A stretch of 64,000 nucleotides of DNA from CAZDYI01 sp964509765 (GCA_964509765.1 CAZDYI010000011.1:62001-126000); one strand, 5' to 3'. Counted from the stretch's first letter, positions 11,001 to 19,188 are shown. Translations and numbers: made by a program. The notes: generated by a model not told the origin, from the sequence alone.

Positions 11001-14000
11001 CGCACCCGGCTGCCGTAGACGACTTGTGACGGGTTAGTCGGGGCGCCTGAGATTGTCTCTCTGAACGGGCTGGTGCAACTGGCGATCGTGCTCAATGGAA
11101 GGCCCGTGGAATCGTCTCCGACATCGAAACCGCCCCAAACTATGAAGCCCGAGGGCAACGGAGTGACCGGATAGGAGGCGGGCAGGGGCACTGATATGCC
11201 GCGTCCGACATCGCACACCACGTAGTCCGTTCCCAGGAAGTTTACGATCCTGTCCCGCTCAACAACCGGCTGGTCCGTCATGTACGAAAGCAACAGGTCG
11301 TAAAGCGTGTCGCCCACCGGCTCCGGGAAGTCGTTCGGGCTAACCAGCCCCATCCCCATCGACTCGATCCTAAAGCCCGCCTGCCCCCAGGTCTGCGGGA
11401 CCATCGAGAAATCGCCGTCGTCGTGGTGCAGCAGCTGCGAGTATCTCAGCTGCCCGCCGTTGACGAGCGTCAGGCGCGCGCGGACCTCTGTGCCCGACTG
11501 CTCGCTCCCGTCCGGAAGGATGATGCCGTTGGCAACGTCGACGTTCTCGATCACCGCTCCCGGCGGCAGGTGCGCAACAGCGCTCCTGCCCGGCAGCGGG
11601 CCCGTGTTCGTCCCGTACAGCTGCGACGGCGGGCGCAGGCTCCTGGGCGCGTTGCGGTTGTAGAAGCCGAACAGCCTGCCGGTCGCCCCGTGGCTGAAGC
11701 GCTGCTCCCCGAGCGGGACCATCGCCCCCGCAGGGTAGTAAAACGTCGTGTCGTGCGGCATCGTGACCTTGCCCTCGAGCGTCAGCCTCGTCGGCGCGAT
11801 CACCGATTCTCCGTCGCTGATCGGGTACGGGTGCACCGTCGCCAGGTACTCGCCGTCCGTGCCCTCTGACCCGATTATCCGCAGTCTCGCAGGGGATGTG
11901 ATCTCCCTCGGGGCGTTCTCGTCCGGGTCCAGGTTGCGCGGCTGGTTGATGTTCCGGTCGAAGATCGGGTGCATGGTCACCTCTGCCGGGAAGTAGCCGT
12001 ACGCCCCGTTCGGGTCGGTGATCATCAGCACCTCGTGCTGCGTCCTGTCGATGTACTGCGGCGAGCCGATCGCCCGCCCGAACGGCCTCGGCAGGGTCCC
12101 GCCCCTGGCCGCGGAGTACTCGCCGAAGATCGGCAGCACCTCGTCGAACGGGTAGGGGTCGCTCTCGTAGTGGTTGAAGGCCACGGCAGAGTTCAGGAAG
12201 GGTATCTGGTTCGGCAGCGGCGGCGTCGGCAGCAGGCCCTGCGAGCCCGAGGCGATCGGCGTCATCGCCGGGACCGCAAGGTCGGGAATCACGGCCCCCG
12301 GAACGGTGATGTCCCCGAGGTCCCTTGTCACGCCGTAGCTGAAGAACGCGTCGTCGGACGGGATTATCGGGAATGCGTGCCTCGTGTCGATCGCTCGGGT
12401 GAAGACCGCCGGCATCCGTGGGTCGGGAGTGAAGATGCTGATCTGCCTGTCCGACCCGAAGATCGTGACCGCGACCGTCGTCTTGATGAACGTCCCCGCC
12501 GGCAGCCTGATGTCGTAACCCAGCTCCGCGAGGTTGCCGGCGTGTCCCGGGCGCAGGTCCGCGAACAGTGCGTTGAAGTCGCCGGAAAAGCTCCTGTAGT
12601 TGCTGTCGCCTCGCCCGGCGCTTGTCGCAAGCGTAAGCTCGTTGCTTATGAACGGAACCCGAAACGGTATGGTCCTCCTGCCGGTCTGGATCGGGTAGGT
12701 GGCTCCGGGAGCGCAGGCGGGCGGGGAACCTGTCGGGGCTACGGGGGTGCCCGCAGGGATGGGTATGCAATACTGAAACTCCTGGTCGACGGACTGGTCC
12801 GGGGGCGTGTTCCTGCCGATGTTAACCATGACCAATGTAGAGGTTGCGGGCACCTGTATTTCGAATGGAGGGCCGATCCGTGTGGTCATGATGACTGTCG
12901 CCGGGGCCGTGACAAGGGTGCTTATGGTCCTCGTTCCCGTTGAGGAGAGGTTCGTCGGACGCTCGGGCGAGGTGTGCACCGGCGCCGCGAGCTGCAGCGG
13001 CGTGTTGGCCTCGATTACCGCTATCCACTCCACCGGCCCTGATGACGTGGGCAGGGACATCTCTCCGTTCTCGTGGAACAACTCGCTGACCGGCGGTAGC
13101 TGGAAGTTGCCGATCGCTGACCCCATCCCGTCTTGGACTGAGACCCGGCCGGCAACCCAGTTAGGGACGTACACAGCCGGAACCTCGCCGGCAGGCAGCA
13201 GCCCGACCGCGCGCACGGAGGAGCCGATCTCTGCGTCGTAGTTGACTCCGTCCATGAAGGCCGGCGAGAACTCATACTGCACCCGCCCTCCCTGCAGGCG
13301 CTCGAAGTCCTCCATGTCGAACGGCGGGAAGAAGTTCGCTCCGAGGGGCACCATAATGTCGGGAGCGCCGGGGGGTGAGCCAGGAGGGGGTGGGAACGTT
13401 GCGTAATCCACCGGCCTACTGTCGTAAAGATGCCTGTTCACCCCCTTCGAAGGCCGACCGAAGCGCCTGATGATGTACTCCGAGTTCGACGACTCGAACG
13501 TCGCCGGGTCCGGCAGGTGCCGGTTGCGCTCGTAGAAGTCGCTCAGCGCCTGGCTTATCCCGTCCAGGTGCGGGTCCGCGTCCTGCCTCGAGAACGCATC
13601 CAGGATCTCCTCCCTGTGCACGTAAGCCACTTGGTCCATCGTCGCGTCCGCGTTGCCCGCGTTGTGCACGAAACGCCTGTCGCCGTCCTGGTTGTCCGGG
13701 TCCAGCGCGAACGCCGGGTTGGATGCGTCCGGGCTGCCCAGGCTCGGCCTCTCGGTAAGGGATGGCCTGTACTCGTCCCAGTACCCCTCCTGCTGCCCCT
13801 CGTGCACCCCCGGCGAGATCACCACCGCCGCCAGGCCGTCTATCGTCGTCGTGACCGTGTCGCCCGAGGGGTCGTGGGGATGGTCCACGATGTCCACCGA
13901 GAGCCAGTCGTCCAGCACCCGCGTCAGCTTGTAGTTGTTCAGCGGCCGCACCGTGTCCAGCAGGTTGTAGGACGCGGCGTACCAAAGCCTGTCGCCGTTG

Positions 14001-14629
14001 GCGTTGCGTATGTCGCCGGATCCGGCCCCCCTGATGAAGCTCGCGTAGTCGTTGTACTCGCGCCACGGAAGCCGGCCGAACGAGCTGTCGGTGACCAGCG
14101 GATCTGTCCTCGACCTGGAGGAGCACAGGACGAATGACGGGTCCGACACCCCGTCAAGGGACAGGTCGTTGAACGAGTCAAGGCCGTCGGGCACGTCCAG
14201 GGAACCCGCGCCGGTCTCGCTCACGGCGAACGGGGAGACCAACTGGAAGTCCCCCACGTTGTCCGGGCACGGCAACTGCCCTGGCCGGAACGGAACCATC
14301 ATGTCGTCGTTGAAGGTGCCGACGACGTGCGCGTTGAACACGTTGTAAAGCGGCCTGATCGAGACGTTCCCGCTGAACTTGAACGGCGGGCTCGGCGGGT
14401 TGACCGCGTAGTCGATTATGGCCTTGCGGGCCTGGGAGAGGGCGGCGGGCGTCACCTTGGCCGCCTTGGCCTCCCGCTCGAGAATCTCGGACTGGAAGCT
14501 CACCACCCCGAAGGTGGTGATCCCGAACATGACGAGCACGAGCAGCAGGACCTGGACGAAGCCGCCCTGGGCTCCGCGGCGCCATGCGCCGCGCCTGCCC
14601 GCGCTTCCCGTGGTGGTCCTGTCGGTCAC
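4997..14629 (-). CDS. Giant prepilin-like surface protein (3210 aa)
   Basis: This is the first gene of the cluster, with a GTG start at 14629-14627 preceded by AAGGA about ten bases away. Residues 1-23 are basic and end GG. FVQVLLLVLVMFGITTFGVV (24-43) is one membrane helix. It lacks Glu at +5, as in GspK- or PilX-type proteins. A helix with SQARKAIIDYA matches the AVxGYA segment of the three downstream paralogues. LPCPD (about 119-123) follows but without the NGDG loop, then GRLPWREYND and AAVVISPG. The remaining roughly 2900 residues are rich in short beta-strand-like and Pro/Gly/Asp/Thr segments. Loose internal echoes occur, such as GGRVQYEF near residue 450 and SGRVQYEV near 2800. No enzyme domain was recognised. 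A long extracellular stalk, adhesin or tip protein is inferred. Confidence 0.72.
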   Translation of the reverse strand: MTDRTTTGSAGRRGAWRRGAQGGFVQVLLLVLVMFGITTFGVVSFQSEILEREAKAAKVTPAALSQARKAIIDYAVNPPSPPFKFSGNVSIRPLYNVFNAHVVGTFNDDMMVPFRPGQLPCPDNVGDFQLVSPFAVSETGAGSLDVPDGLDSFNDLSLDGVSDPSFVLCSSRSRTDPLVTDSSFGRLPWREYNDYASFIRGAGSGDIRNANGDRLWYAASYNLLDTVRPLNNYKLTRVLDDWLSVDIVDHPHDPSGDTVTTTIDGLAAVVISPGVHEGQQEGYWDEYRPSLTERPSLGSPDASNPAFALDPDNQDGDRRFVHNAGNADATMDQVAYVHREEILDAFSRQDADPHLDGISQALSDFYERNRHLPDPATFESSNSEYIIRRFGRPSKGVNRHLYDSRPVDYATFPPPPGSPPGAPDIMVPLGANFFPPFDMEDFERLQGGRVQYEFSPAFMDGVNYDAEIGSSVRAVGLLPAGEVPAVYVPNWVAGRVSVQDGMGSAIGNFQLPPVSELFHENGEMSLPTSSGPVEWIAVIEANTPLQLAAPVHTSPERPTNLSSTGTRTISTLVTAPATVIMTTRIGPPFEIQVPATSTLVMVNIGRNTPPDQSVDQEFQYCIPIPAGTPVAPTGSPPACAPGATYPIQTGRRTIPFRVPFISNELTLATSAGRGDSNYRSFSGDFNALFADLRPGHAGNLAELGYDIRLPAGTFIKTTVAVTIFGSDRQISIFTPDPRMPAVFTRAIDTRHAFPIIPSDDAFFSYGVTRDLGDITVPGAVIPDLAVPAMTPIASGSQGLLPTPPLPNQIPFLNSAVAFNHYESDPYPFDEVLPIFGEYSAARGGTLPRPFGRAIGSPQYIDRTQHEVLMITDPNGAYGYFPAEVTMHPIFDRNINQPRNLDPDENAPREITSPARLRIIGSEGTDGEYLATVHPYPISDGESVIAPTRLTLEGKVTMPHDTTFYYPAGAMVPLGEQRFSHGATGRLFGFYNRNAPRSLRPPSQLYGTNTGPLPGRSAVAHLPPGAVIENVDVANGIILPDGSEQSGTEVRARLTLVNGGQLRYSQLLHHDDGDFSMVPQTWGQAGFRIESMGMGLVSPNDFPEPVGDTLYDLLLSYMTDQPVVERDRIVNFLGTDYVVCDVGRGISVPLPASYPVTPLPSGFIVWGGFDVGDDSTGLPLSTIASCTSPFRETISGAPTNPSQVVYGSRVRTNLTNDPHHNGFHVYPYHNMVVPMSRRMGPFARYDTASVTIQADIAGTTPVEMTLLSLTIRTPSFEPLNPADTVTVSFIDNPISRLDVRYQAVGDPDRLAVNNIALQPAPNRAALASVGFSAYALTDEMGVGVELDTSAAAIVPVDTAAATLTVGRVYPGASALGTDFTVRIVAQTIDIDLAEGGFLMQANPGRINLGAEPLELTLGIPGLLTTSTPDPLSVTVTIANSHVALNQFGNWESSTPLVAPFRPGAALANPGGLFAGSELTNVLVSVIRTSGNPDTYIDPNLAELAIRLNPTTDIAPYGDSYQDASLAPSDTMPLGSSLPDSLRAVFDFHTDAMMYESNDQPFRRLLVPKGSKAEFGMLPNPALVADITTFTSSSPFFATLGVYSDDFAPGGRVFRGVGFSPIPSGAPSDRDRREGLRFSRDQHSFTGPARVSVVWVDSANVDSGRSLIPWGRGFRYRRGNDMSQVVERNFVREVPEGFAVNNPRLLIPAGRDIDAGRHVTSLTASMGANDTDLVVSGMILDSDIVLVGDSVEWLHDGTFIDGPVAFISSDFGWVDPSNSLLIRGNEVPGDDPDLSFSFVANSEGYQVVSTVRGGSAVARRAGGTVTKGQIFRLRSASAYDPLGRLRAQSLIELSWSKRDNDWQHTDFRPDDLVFAQNNPLFYAVADECREDRAGVEDEDCASGAGEGLNALALPGAAVQLPESSPPLAGLIVHGYRGSWIVPPDIEVVDGSGLTQTVAGVQFTEGGGLRAMRRSSDVNAIEPFPGFASFGTPGQTVVIRPGPRGMQFLQEEPGLTQPYHLPEVKPDDPTARGHQEPVTVVLGGYTLGNEALSSYRVTARMAGTLHLGGGTELAVSEHDDVEAAGLAVSIDLGPGSSYVEGSDTYDLSDMRLVDEVTGFEVAVRGDAVRTGPGLSLPEVLPGSTFQRVVDLGEVPLNICANRQGVSAYPSPLNPAITNNPLTFDPAGPPYNPTGGYPGLTGIWTPFNFPCSLTGTDFVPPAPHPNAVTNYPLSTMTLTIPSTITVDTTYGAAGAQDPDTRFEVVTLAPGEVAKFDTPGYAWQGAIEARTDIGVRAQSQIFETTTGEGEEWWMALRDHNFETAALALDAVTIAGLSPVPNPAHSRALPLNMAIPHNKTHDDAWLADYTGTQYPLNNTDVTIALPVGPPVYCPFCGVPFTLTLQQLGGANSQIGDVDVEILLTNVASQFQIREGGNTWNNIEGFFDVNITVQIDGDDIEDLVNTSGSGTFNEFRVQATDSGYQRAWSTAAMLPSTASTDGFSGHQNRAFDDGGNPVDFGFDPGDHTPSDTEPSHTAFLRVIDYSGGALNSEARFTLPQLTGFTLQRFGDQVTTLTVGQHMDLFAPVAFYKQPGVGMWPATTRISVDVPASFDNHWTPSRRAPPDENLRIPLLATDASQLYIERRQLPLSEQQDIVDFRSFYPELTEGILTHADLERNPIFNEIEVEFSESDPVISGRNLWLQVPTPAVTIGAEILPGGSIVYPELGLALPSRRLEQTSGPEIVLTLGANGAVGNVVAGGGGGSPGIYTRPSAITTSVAISLGSSTTPYESINSGRVQYEVDGIGFRGGRIVTDTATPALGDYRLLTVRFAIPDELLPSGANFTSAVLDTRAMDSVFRNEDVEAADPSAFDPSNFAMDPQYEFAPHLHRIVFPANAEITLHRYFTDLTDPTEVDAQRSVTLFAGTTLDPHEPTSADAGFRPAMAYDVGGMVIDRRIEPAVTTPFADLTDTSRTQILGFNDDLTAMENPIYQNMWVRVLDDVELVLDAVTLTIPANSVINPLLGTYLPSSEVDIQHFSDNIRLNARSSVALYTGTEMEFAPPAARLPQGITIHIGGRPVRFTNIKALIGHSPEPLIEYAVCASADEVIEFSQQRELITRRNLLDVTYEFDGPGAADLLRLENALDSTPWGSDGPVDPQSTQVGDAHKCMLLDDPENTDLDDYFLFGNIHRSDGSGSPRAGVPGNDVFRMVGGRMSQQ

Positions 14630-14667
14630 GTCAACGTGGTCCTTGCCTGCCCTGTGACAATGTAAAA

Positions 14668-14772
14668 GCGTGCCAAAGTGCGCCGTGCTGGCCGGGACGC
14701 AAAGGGCGTACCCGGTCAGCGGCGTATTCTATGCCATTGGCCGCCGAATTCGAGCGAGTAGCGGTTTTCCGA
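14668..14772 (+). promoter_or_regulatory. Candidate cyclic-di-GMP class I (GEMM) riboswitch, apparently orphaned
   Basis: GGGACGCAAAG at 14694-14704 is identical to the most conserved block of the GEMM-I aptamer. GCCAAA lies upstream and GGGC downstream, so a GCC/GGC closing pair is possible. CCCGGTCAGC follows, resembling the CGGGUCUAA receptor strand. GCGGC...GCCGC can form a stem, and GTAGCGGTTTTCCGA resembles the 3' strand GuAGCcgGGUUaCCGA. The loop of the first hairpin is not the usual GNRA, and no folding was run. It reads on the plus strand, opposite to the giant prepilin gene, and no convincing plus-strand gene follows before the island starts near 14.95 kb. It may be orphaned or a chance match. 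Confidence 0.4.
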
Positions 14773-14968
14773 TATCCAGGTCGGCCAAGACGAGTAATGG
14801 CGAAGACCGGAAGGTCCGGCAGGCAGCGCGGCTACGCAGGCTTGCAAGGCAGGATGGATTGCTTCGCCGCAAGTACCCGACGCCGCAGTGTATTGATGCA
14901 CTTAGACGTGACCGCCGGAAACGAGATCCCTGGCACGCGGAGCCGGTGCTGGCGCCGTGGAACTGATT

Positions 14969-15358
14969 TCACATGTACGGGTTCCAAGTCGCCATCCAAT
15001 ACGAGTTCCAGGCGCTCTGATGTGTTTTGTTGAATCGAGGTTGATGGAATGCAATCAGCTGTTTTTCCATCCTTTTTCGAATCCTCGGAAAGTACACACG
15101 TTCATGCCTGAATTCCAGCCAGTTTCGGTATCGGATCAGGAAATTTCGCATTTCCCAGTCCTGCTCTCTGTAGGGAGAATGCTCCCTGAAGCGCCTGAAG
15201 AGGTTGTTCGTCTCGCCAATGTAGACTGGCACGAAGACTTGCCTGCCGGCGAGGGGTGAGTACTCCCAGTAGCCGATGGCGTATACGCCAGGCAGGGCTG
15301 GCGGGGAATAGAACCCACTGAGTAGGTGAACGAAAGGGAGCAGTGTTATGAGGTCCAT
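14969..15358 (-). CDS. Small GIY-YIG domain protein (129 aa)
   Basis: GVYAIG begins at about residue 24 and PVYIGETNNLFRRFREHS at about 43. This gives the GIY-10/11-YIG spacing and the catalytic arginine region of the GIY-YIG nuclease fold. RMEKQLI (about 97-103) supplies the usual glutamate. The protein is essentially the bare domain with short ends. Such standalone proteins can be structure-specific nucleases, restriction-like enzymes or fragments of homing endonucleases, and no partner domain is present to decide. It lies about 125 bases from a second, clearly related gene on the same strand. It marks the start of the AT-richer island. Confidence 0.75.
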   Translation of the reverse strand: MDLITLLPFVHLLSGFYSPPALPGVYAIGYWEYSPLAGRQVFVPVYIGETNNLFRRFREHSPYREQDWEMRNFLIRYRNWLEFRHERVYFPRIRKRMEKQLIAFHQPRFNKTHQSAWNSYWMATWNPYM

Positions 15359-15483
15359 GGATCGATTATATGCATGAATCCAAGCAATTCAAGTTTAGGT
15401 TCTAACCCTCACAAAGCAATCCCGGACCAGCCGATGTTGGCTTGGAACACAGGCCTCGTTGCGGCCCATCAGTTCAGCTTCGT

Positions 15484-15882
15484 TTATGGTCGAGTATCGT
15501 TGAACTTCGGCCTGTAATGATCGTACAGCTTCCTCTCCAGCCTTATTCTGTCACTTTCGTACCACACGTATTCGTATCTGAATTTCGCTCTGCTGCGGTT
15601 ATCTTGCAGGAATTCCCTCAACTCATCATCCTCTTCTCCACCAGGCGAATGGTCCCTGTAGCGTTCCAACAGGTTTCCTGCGCGCCCGACGTAGACGGGT
15701 CTGAAAACCATCTTTCCAGGAGGGAAGAAGTCGAAAAATCCGGGCTTGTAGCCAGGGAATGGCCTGAACATTTCGGTGCCGATGGCGTAAACGCCGCCTT
15801 CCTTTCGAGGCTCGTATAACGGGTTGGCATTGTCTGTGCCATAGCAAGGGCACACGTTTGGTAGGATCTTCGTGATGTCCAT
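15484..15882 (-). CDS. Second GIY-YIG domain protein (132 aa)
   Basis: GGVYAIG, RPVYVGRAGNLLERYRDHS, and RLERKLYDHYRPKFN reproduce the order and spacing of the neighbouring GIY-YIG protein, so the two are diverged tandem paralogues. The insert between the GVY and VYV strands is longer here, with an aromatic FRPFPGYKPGFFDFFP stretch. Translation from the ATG at 15882-15880 (MDITKIL) gives a compact domain. An upstream in-frame start would add 18 poorly conserved residues. The two shared features, the nuclease fold and the tandem arrangement, suggest a defence or mobile-element role, but nothing in the sequence proves a target. Confidence 0.7.
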   Translation of the reverse strand: MDITKILPNVCPCYGTDNANPLYEPRKEGGVYAIGTEMFRPFPGYKPGFFDFFPPGKMVFRPVYVGRAGNLLERYRDHSPGGEEDDELREFLQDNRSRAKFRYEYVWYESDRIRLERKLYDHYRPKFNDTRP

Positions 15883-16091
15883 GTTGCTGAATATATGCAC
15901 AACAAACAGTATAGTCAACCCTTCTAGGCACGTCAATAATTCCGTTAATCAGTCTCGCCTGAGGTACAGTGAGCATGTCCTTGCCTTGAAATATTGCGAC
16001 TCGACATGGTCAAGCCTAGGTCAATGGAATTGGAACAAGCCACAGATATGTTACACCTAGATTGAGGGTATTTGCGCCTACTAATTCTCGC

Positions 16092-16499
16092 GATGGCTGC
16101 CGACACAGGAAGCTCAGCGAGACGGACAAGCGGCGCAACAGCCGCAATAAAGGGTCCACGTCCGCGTGGAGCACGAGTATGCCTCGCTGGTCAACAAGAT
16201 CGGCGGCAAGCAGGGTCGAAGCGTCGGCCTGCGGCGCGCCCGCACCGACAAGTTCATCAAGGCTCTCGCCTGCAACATGAAGCACGCGGCCTGCCTTCTC
16301 GCGCAAGGATGGCCGGAAACCGCGTCTGCCCCTAGGGTGCCCGGGGGAGGGATGAGCCCCCCAACCCCCGGGCATAGGCCCGGTAGGGCCGCGAAACAGG
16401 CTTCAAGGCCCGCAACGACCAGCCTGAGAGGGAATTCGACTCCCGCGTGGGAAGATTTTCAGCTGGTGAGCCTGAAAGGTAGGATAAATTGACGTGCCC
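16092..16499 (+). mobile_element. 3' end of an IS5-like element (degraded)
   Basis: This is the last part of an IS5-family transposase frame, in which KLSETDKRRN and VEHEYASLVNKIGGKQGRSVGLRRAR can be read across a frameshift. The IS tail and right end GGATAAATTGACGTGCCC follow. The same C-terminal protein sequence and tail recur at 21.5-22.8, 25.6-27.0 and 38.5-38.8 kb. The left half of the element is absent, so it is immobile. Upstream of about 16092 the similarity stops abruptly, which marks a deletion or recombination joint. Confidence 0.8.
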
Positions 16500-16708
16500 T
16501 TATTTTAGAAATGTGCTGCACGTTGAAATAAGGCGAGTAGATTCCGATCAGTTGCTGCTCCAGTCCGAGTCTCTGGCTGTATCTCATGTTTTTTGTCCGG
16601 CACCAGATTAAGAGAGCCGCACTGTGTATTTTCTGCGGCTACGTCGAAGTCACCCAATTTACTGATGGAACGCTGTAAAGGCGGCAATATCTGATTCTCG
16701 GATGCGAG

Positions 16709-17458
16709 TCAGATAATCCAAGTGTATTCCGTTCTCGGAATGCTATAGCTCGGATTGTAATGCGTTTTTGCGGCAAATATTCGACCTGCTAAGTTGTGAA
16801 TATCACCTGTTTCTAGTTTTTTTTCTCGATTTGAAGACGTAGACGCGACAAGTTGCTTGATTACTTCGTCTCGGTAACTCAGATAATTGCTATATTCAGA
16901 AGTCCAAAGTATTTTATGATCTGTGCCTTCGTATTGATTTAACTCGATATCAGTATTTGTCACCCTGATCATCGAATAGATATGGTCGTTTTTGTTGCTG
17001 TTTGCAACCACAATATGAATGAAAGGATTCCTGCTACGAAATACATTTGTAGGTAAGTCACCAGTATAATCGTCCTTGATTCGTATGTCGGGGTTATTGT
17101 TTCTTAGTTGCAGAATTAGTGCTTTTTGTTTGTGAGATAGAGTGCTAACAAATTCCTGTTGCAGTTTATCATCCCAATTAATGCCATATTCATGAGAAAC
17201 AATCCCGCCAATGAAATAGCCTGCACTTTCTGCATTAGAGTGTTTCGAGACGTTGGTCTCGTCCCCAATCTTCTGTTCCACTAGGACAGAATTCTTGTCG
17301 TCTCCCAAAGGCATGACGATGCGGGCACAATCTGAGTCAAGCAACTCGACCTCGCCGACTCTCGGTCGAATTTCCAGCCAAGCGGCATACTCTTTGCCCA
17401 CCAAGGGCTCAAAGCCGCTGATCGCCATGCTGTTGGAATAGTCCATCTGGTTCTTCAT
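16709..17458 (-). CDS. Hypothetical protein (249 aa), AT-rich orphan
   Basis: Not recognised. The product begins MKNQMDYSNSMAISGFEPLVG and appears soluble and mixed alpha/beta. It has FIHIVVANSNKND, YSMIRVTNTDIELN and a C-terminal RTEYTWII, but no signal peptide, membrane helix or familiar catalytic motif. Codon use and base composition are much more AT-rich than the core genes. The start at 17458 is chosen because a perfect TATAAT occupies 17480-17475, so an upstream in-frame ATG at 17485 would lie at or before the transcription start. It sits between two dead IS copies. It could be a stand-alone effector or a leftover of a larger cargo locus. Confidence 0.55.
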   Translation of the reverse strand: MKNQMDYSNSMAISGFEPLVGKEYAAWLEIRPRVGEVELLDSDCARIVMPLGDDKNSVLVEQKIGDETNVSKHSNAESAGYFIGGIVSHEYGINWDDKLQQEFVSTLSHKQKALILQLRNNNPDIRIKDDYTGDLPTNVFRSRNPFIHIVVANSNKNDHIYSMIRVTNTDIELNQYEGTDHKILWTSEYSNYLSYRDEVIKQLVASTSSNREKKLETGDIHNLAGRIFAAKTHYNPSYSIPRTEYTWII

Positions 17459-17474
17459 TGGGTTTGCCTGATAT

Positions 17475-17480
17475 ATTATA
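17475..17480 (-). promoter_or_regulatory. -10 box for the orphan gene at 16709-17458
   Basis: A perfect TATAAT is read on the minus strand within the AT-rich TGTATAATATAT. No good -35 is visible at 16-18 bases. Transcription would begin near 17468, about ten bases before the chosen ATG. Confidence 0.45.
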
Positions 17481-17778
17481 CACAAATACCCATTATGCTT
17501 GATAGCCCTTGGATCTTTCTGATTTTCTCATGTTGTGTCATGGTAATTATCGCTGTTTGACCGATTGATCCTGCCAGTGCCCGATTTCGATTATTGGCAC
17601 TGGAATTATTGGTCCCAAATCATGTGCTCAGCCAGAAATAGCCCTAAAATCACGTTCTCAAGTCCACTTCCCGCATATCTGATATCTGGGGGTGGGGGGT
17701 CAATGCACGCAAGGGTAACACTGCCCATTTGCAGTCTGGTTGTGTTTCGGTTGGGTCCGCCTTCCGGCGTTGTGCGAC

Positions 17779-18990
17779 TCAGGGCGCAAAGGGGTTCGCA
17801 GAGCTTGCGGCACCATTTGATCAGCTGGCGATGCCTGGTATCGTTGTGGATGCGAAGCGGCGTCTATCGGCTGCTCCTGACGAGGCTGCACGGAACGTGC
17901 TTCAACTTGAGGCGGAACAACTACTTGAGGCGCGGACTCCAGCAACGGAAAAGCTGTCGGTACAGGAACATGAACAGGATGTGGGCGTTCGCCTTCTAGT
18001 GCGCCAGAACGCGGTTGGGCCGAGCTTCGACGACAACACACTAATTCCGGCGGGGTCCGAGCCGAATACCTTGATCCGGTTCTCGCATTCGCCAGCCTAG
18101 CGGTTGTACATCTCCCGCAGATCATGGGCCCTAATCCAGGCCAAACTCGTCGAGATCGCATTCTGTCCGTCGAGCAACTTGCACTAGATCCCCTGGGACC
18201 GATCTTAAGGAAATGGACTTCAAATAATGGCTCGAGGCGGCCGCACACTGTGCTCTGTATCTTTGTCGCGTTACCAACTGCGTCCCGGCCTTGTAGGTCT
18301 CGACGACCCTCCCAGCCCTCATCCCAGATCCCGTCTGGGGGTCTGGTCTCTCCGTGCCGTGGGTTGTGCCTTATCACCAAGTCCGCCACTGGCTTCTGGC
18401 TTCTGAAGATCCTCTCAGCGTTTCTGTTCGCTGCATTTGCCCGCCGTGAAGTCCCGGTGCCGCCTCCTGGACATCGGAGCGTCCAGTCCCCACCGTGCTG
18501 ATGACCGGGGCAACCGGCTAGCAGCAATCTTCCCAGTTCCCAAGTTAAATTACGTTGTGTGTGCATCAGCGATTGCTCTCCCTTGTTGTTTCGCTCGATT
18601 CACTCCTTCGGTCAAATCCCCTCTGCCCGTCAACGTCAATCACGCGGCACTATCCCTTCGGGAAAACTTGCAGGCACCGAGAAACCATCCTGCCAACCAT
18701 ATCATCGACCTTTCGGATTCTCGTCCGCCTCCGACTTCCCATCCAATAAATATGGCAGCGACAGTTTGCTTGGCACGCCCTTCGCAAGGCAGTCGCTTGA
18801 GCTCAGGAAAATCTGGACGAATGTCCCGACGAAGCAAGAGTTGCTCAGCCCGCGGCCGTTGCCGAAGGCTCCGAGAATGCTGTCTGACGCTTGCATGATG
18901 GCCGTACGTCGAGTATTTCGTACACCATCACCATCCTGCCGACGGCTGAATGATCGCCCTTGCCAAGGGGCAGCTTGTGTTCAATGGAGC
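17779..18990 (-). pseudogene. IS1380-like transposase, full length but decayed
   Basis: The minus strand can be read, with several frame changes, as the same transposase as the copies at 35.7-37.0 and 32.7-33.25 kb. MQASDSILGAFGNGRG (18896 downward) matches MSASDSILGEPGSGRG of the plus-strand copy. The 3' end around 17779 matches that copy's C-terminus and its inverted-repeat-like CCGCCTTCCGGCG tail. IS1380-type enzymes are DDE transposases ending in an ENRIKD-like glutamate motif, which is scrambled here. It cannot be functional. Start near 18990 is approximate. Confidence 0.7.
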
Positions 18991-19188
18991 ATGATACGTT
19001 AACGCTTGCTCCTTTCATCCGTTGGACAAGATATGATTCACCCGGAAACTCTAATTCTGACCTTGCCTTTATTGGCTAGGCCCTAGTATTATAGAAAGTT
19101 TAAGATTATTGTTCGGATAATTTGCTCTAATCATCATGTGACAGATTGAATGCGGTTATCGAAATGATATGCGGTGCGTATGCGATTG

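Noticed and set aside
14797..15033. Small plus-strand frame after the riboswitch candidate (MAKTGRSGRQ...)
   Set aside because: It overlaps the GIY-YIG gene on the other strand and has no coding-like composition or homology that I can see.
16505..16687. Possible 60-residue minus-strand protein downstream of the orphan gene
   Set aside because: Starts with TTG, has no ribosome site and no motif, and lies next to an IS end; too weak to report as a gene.
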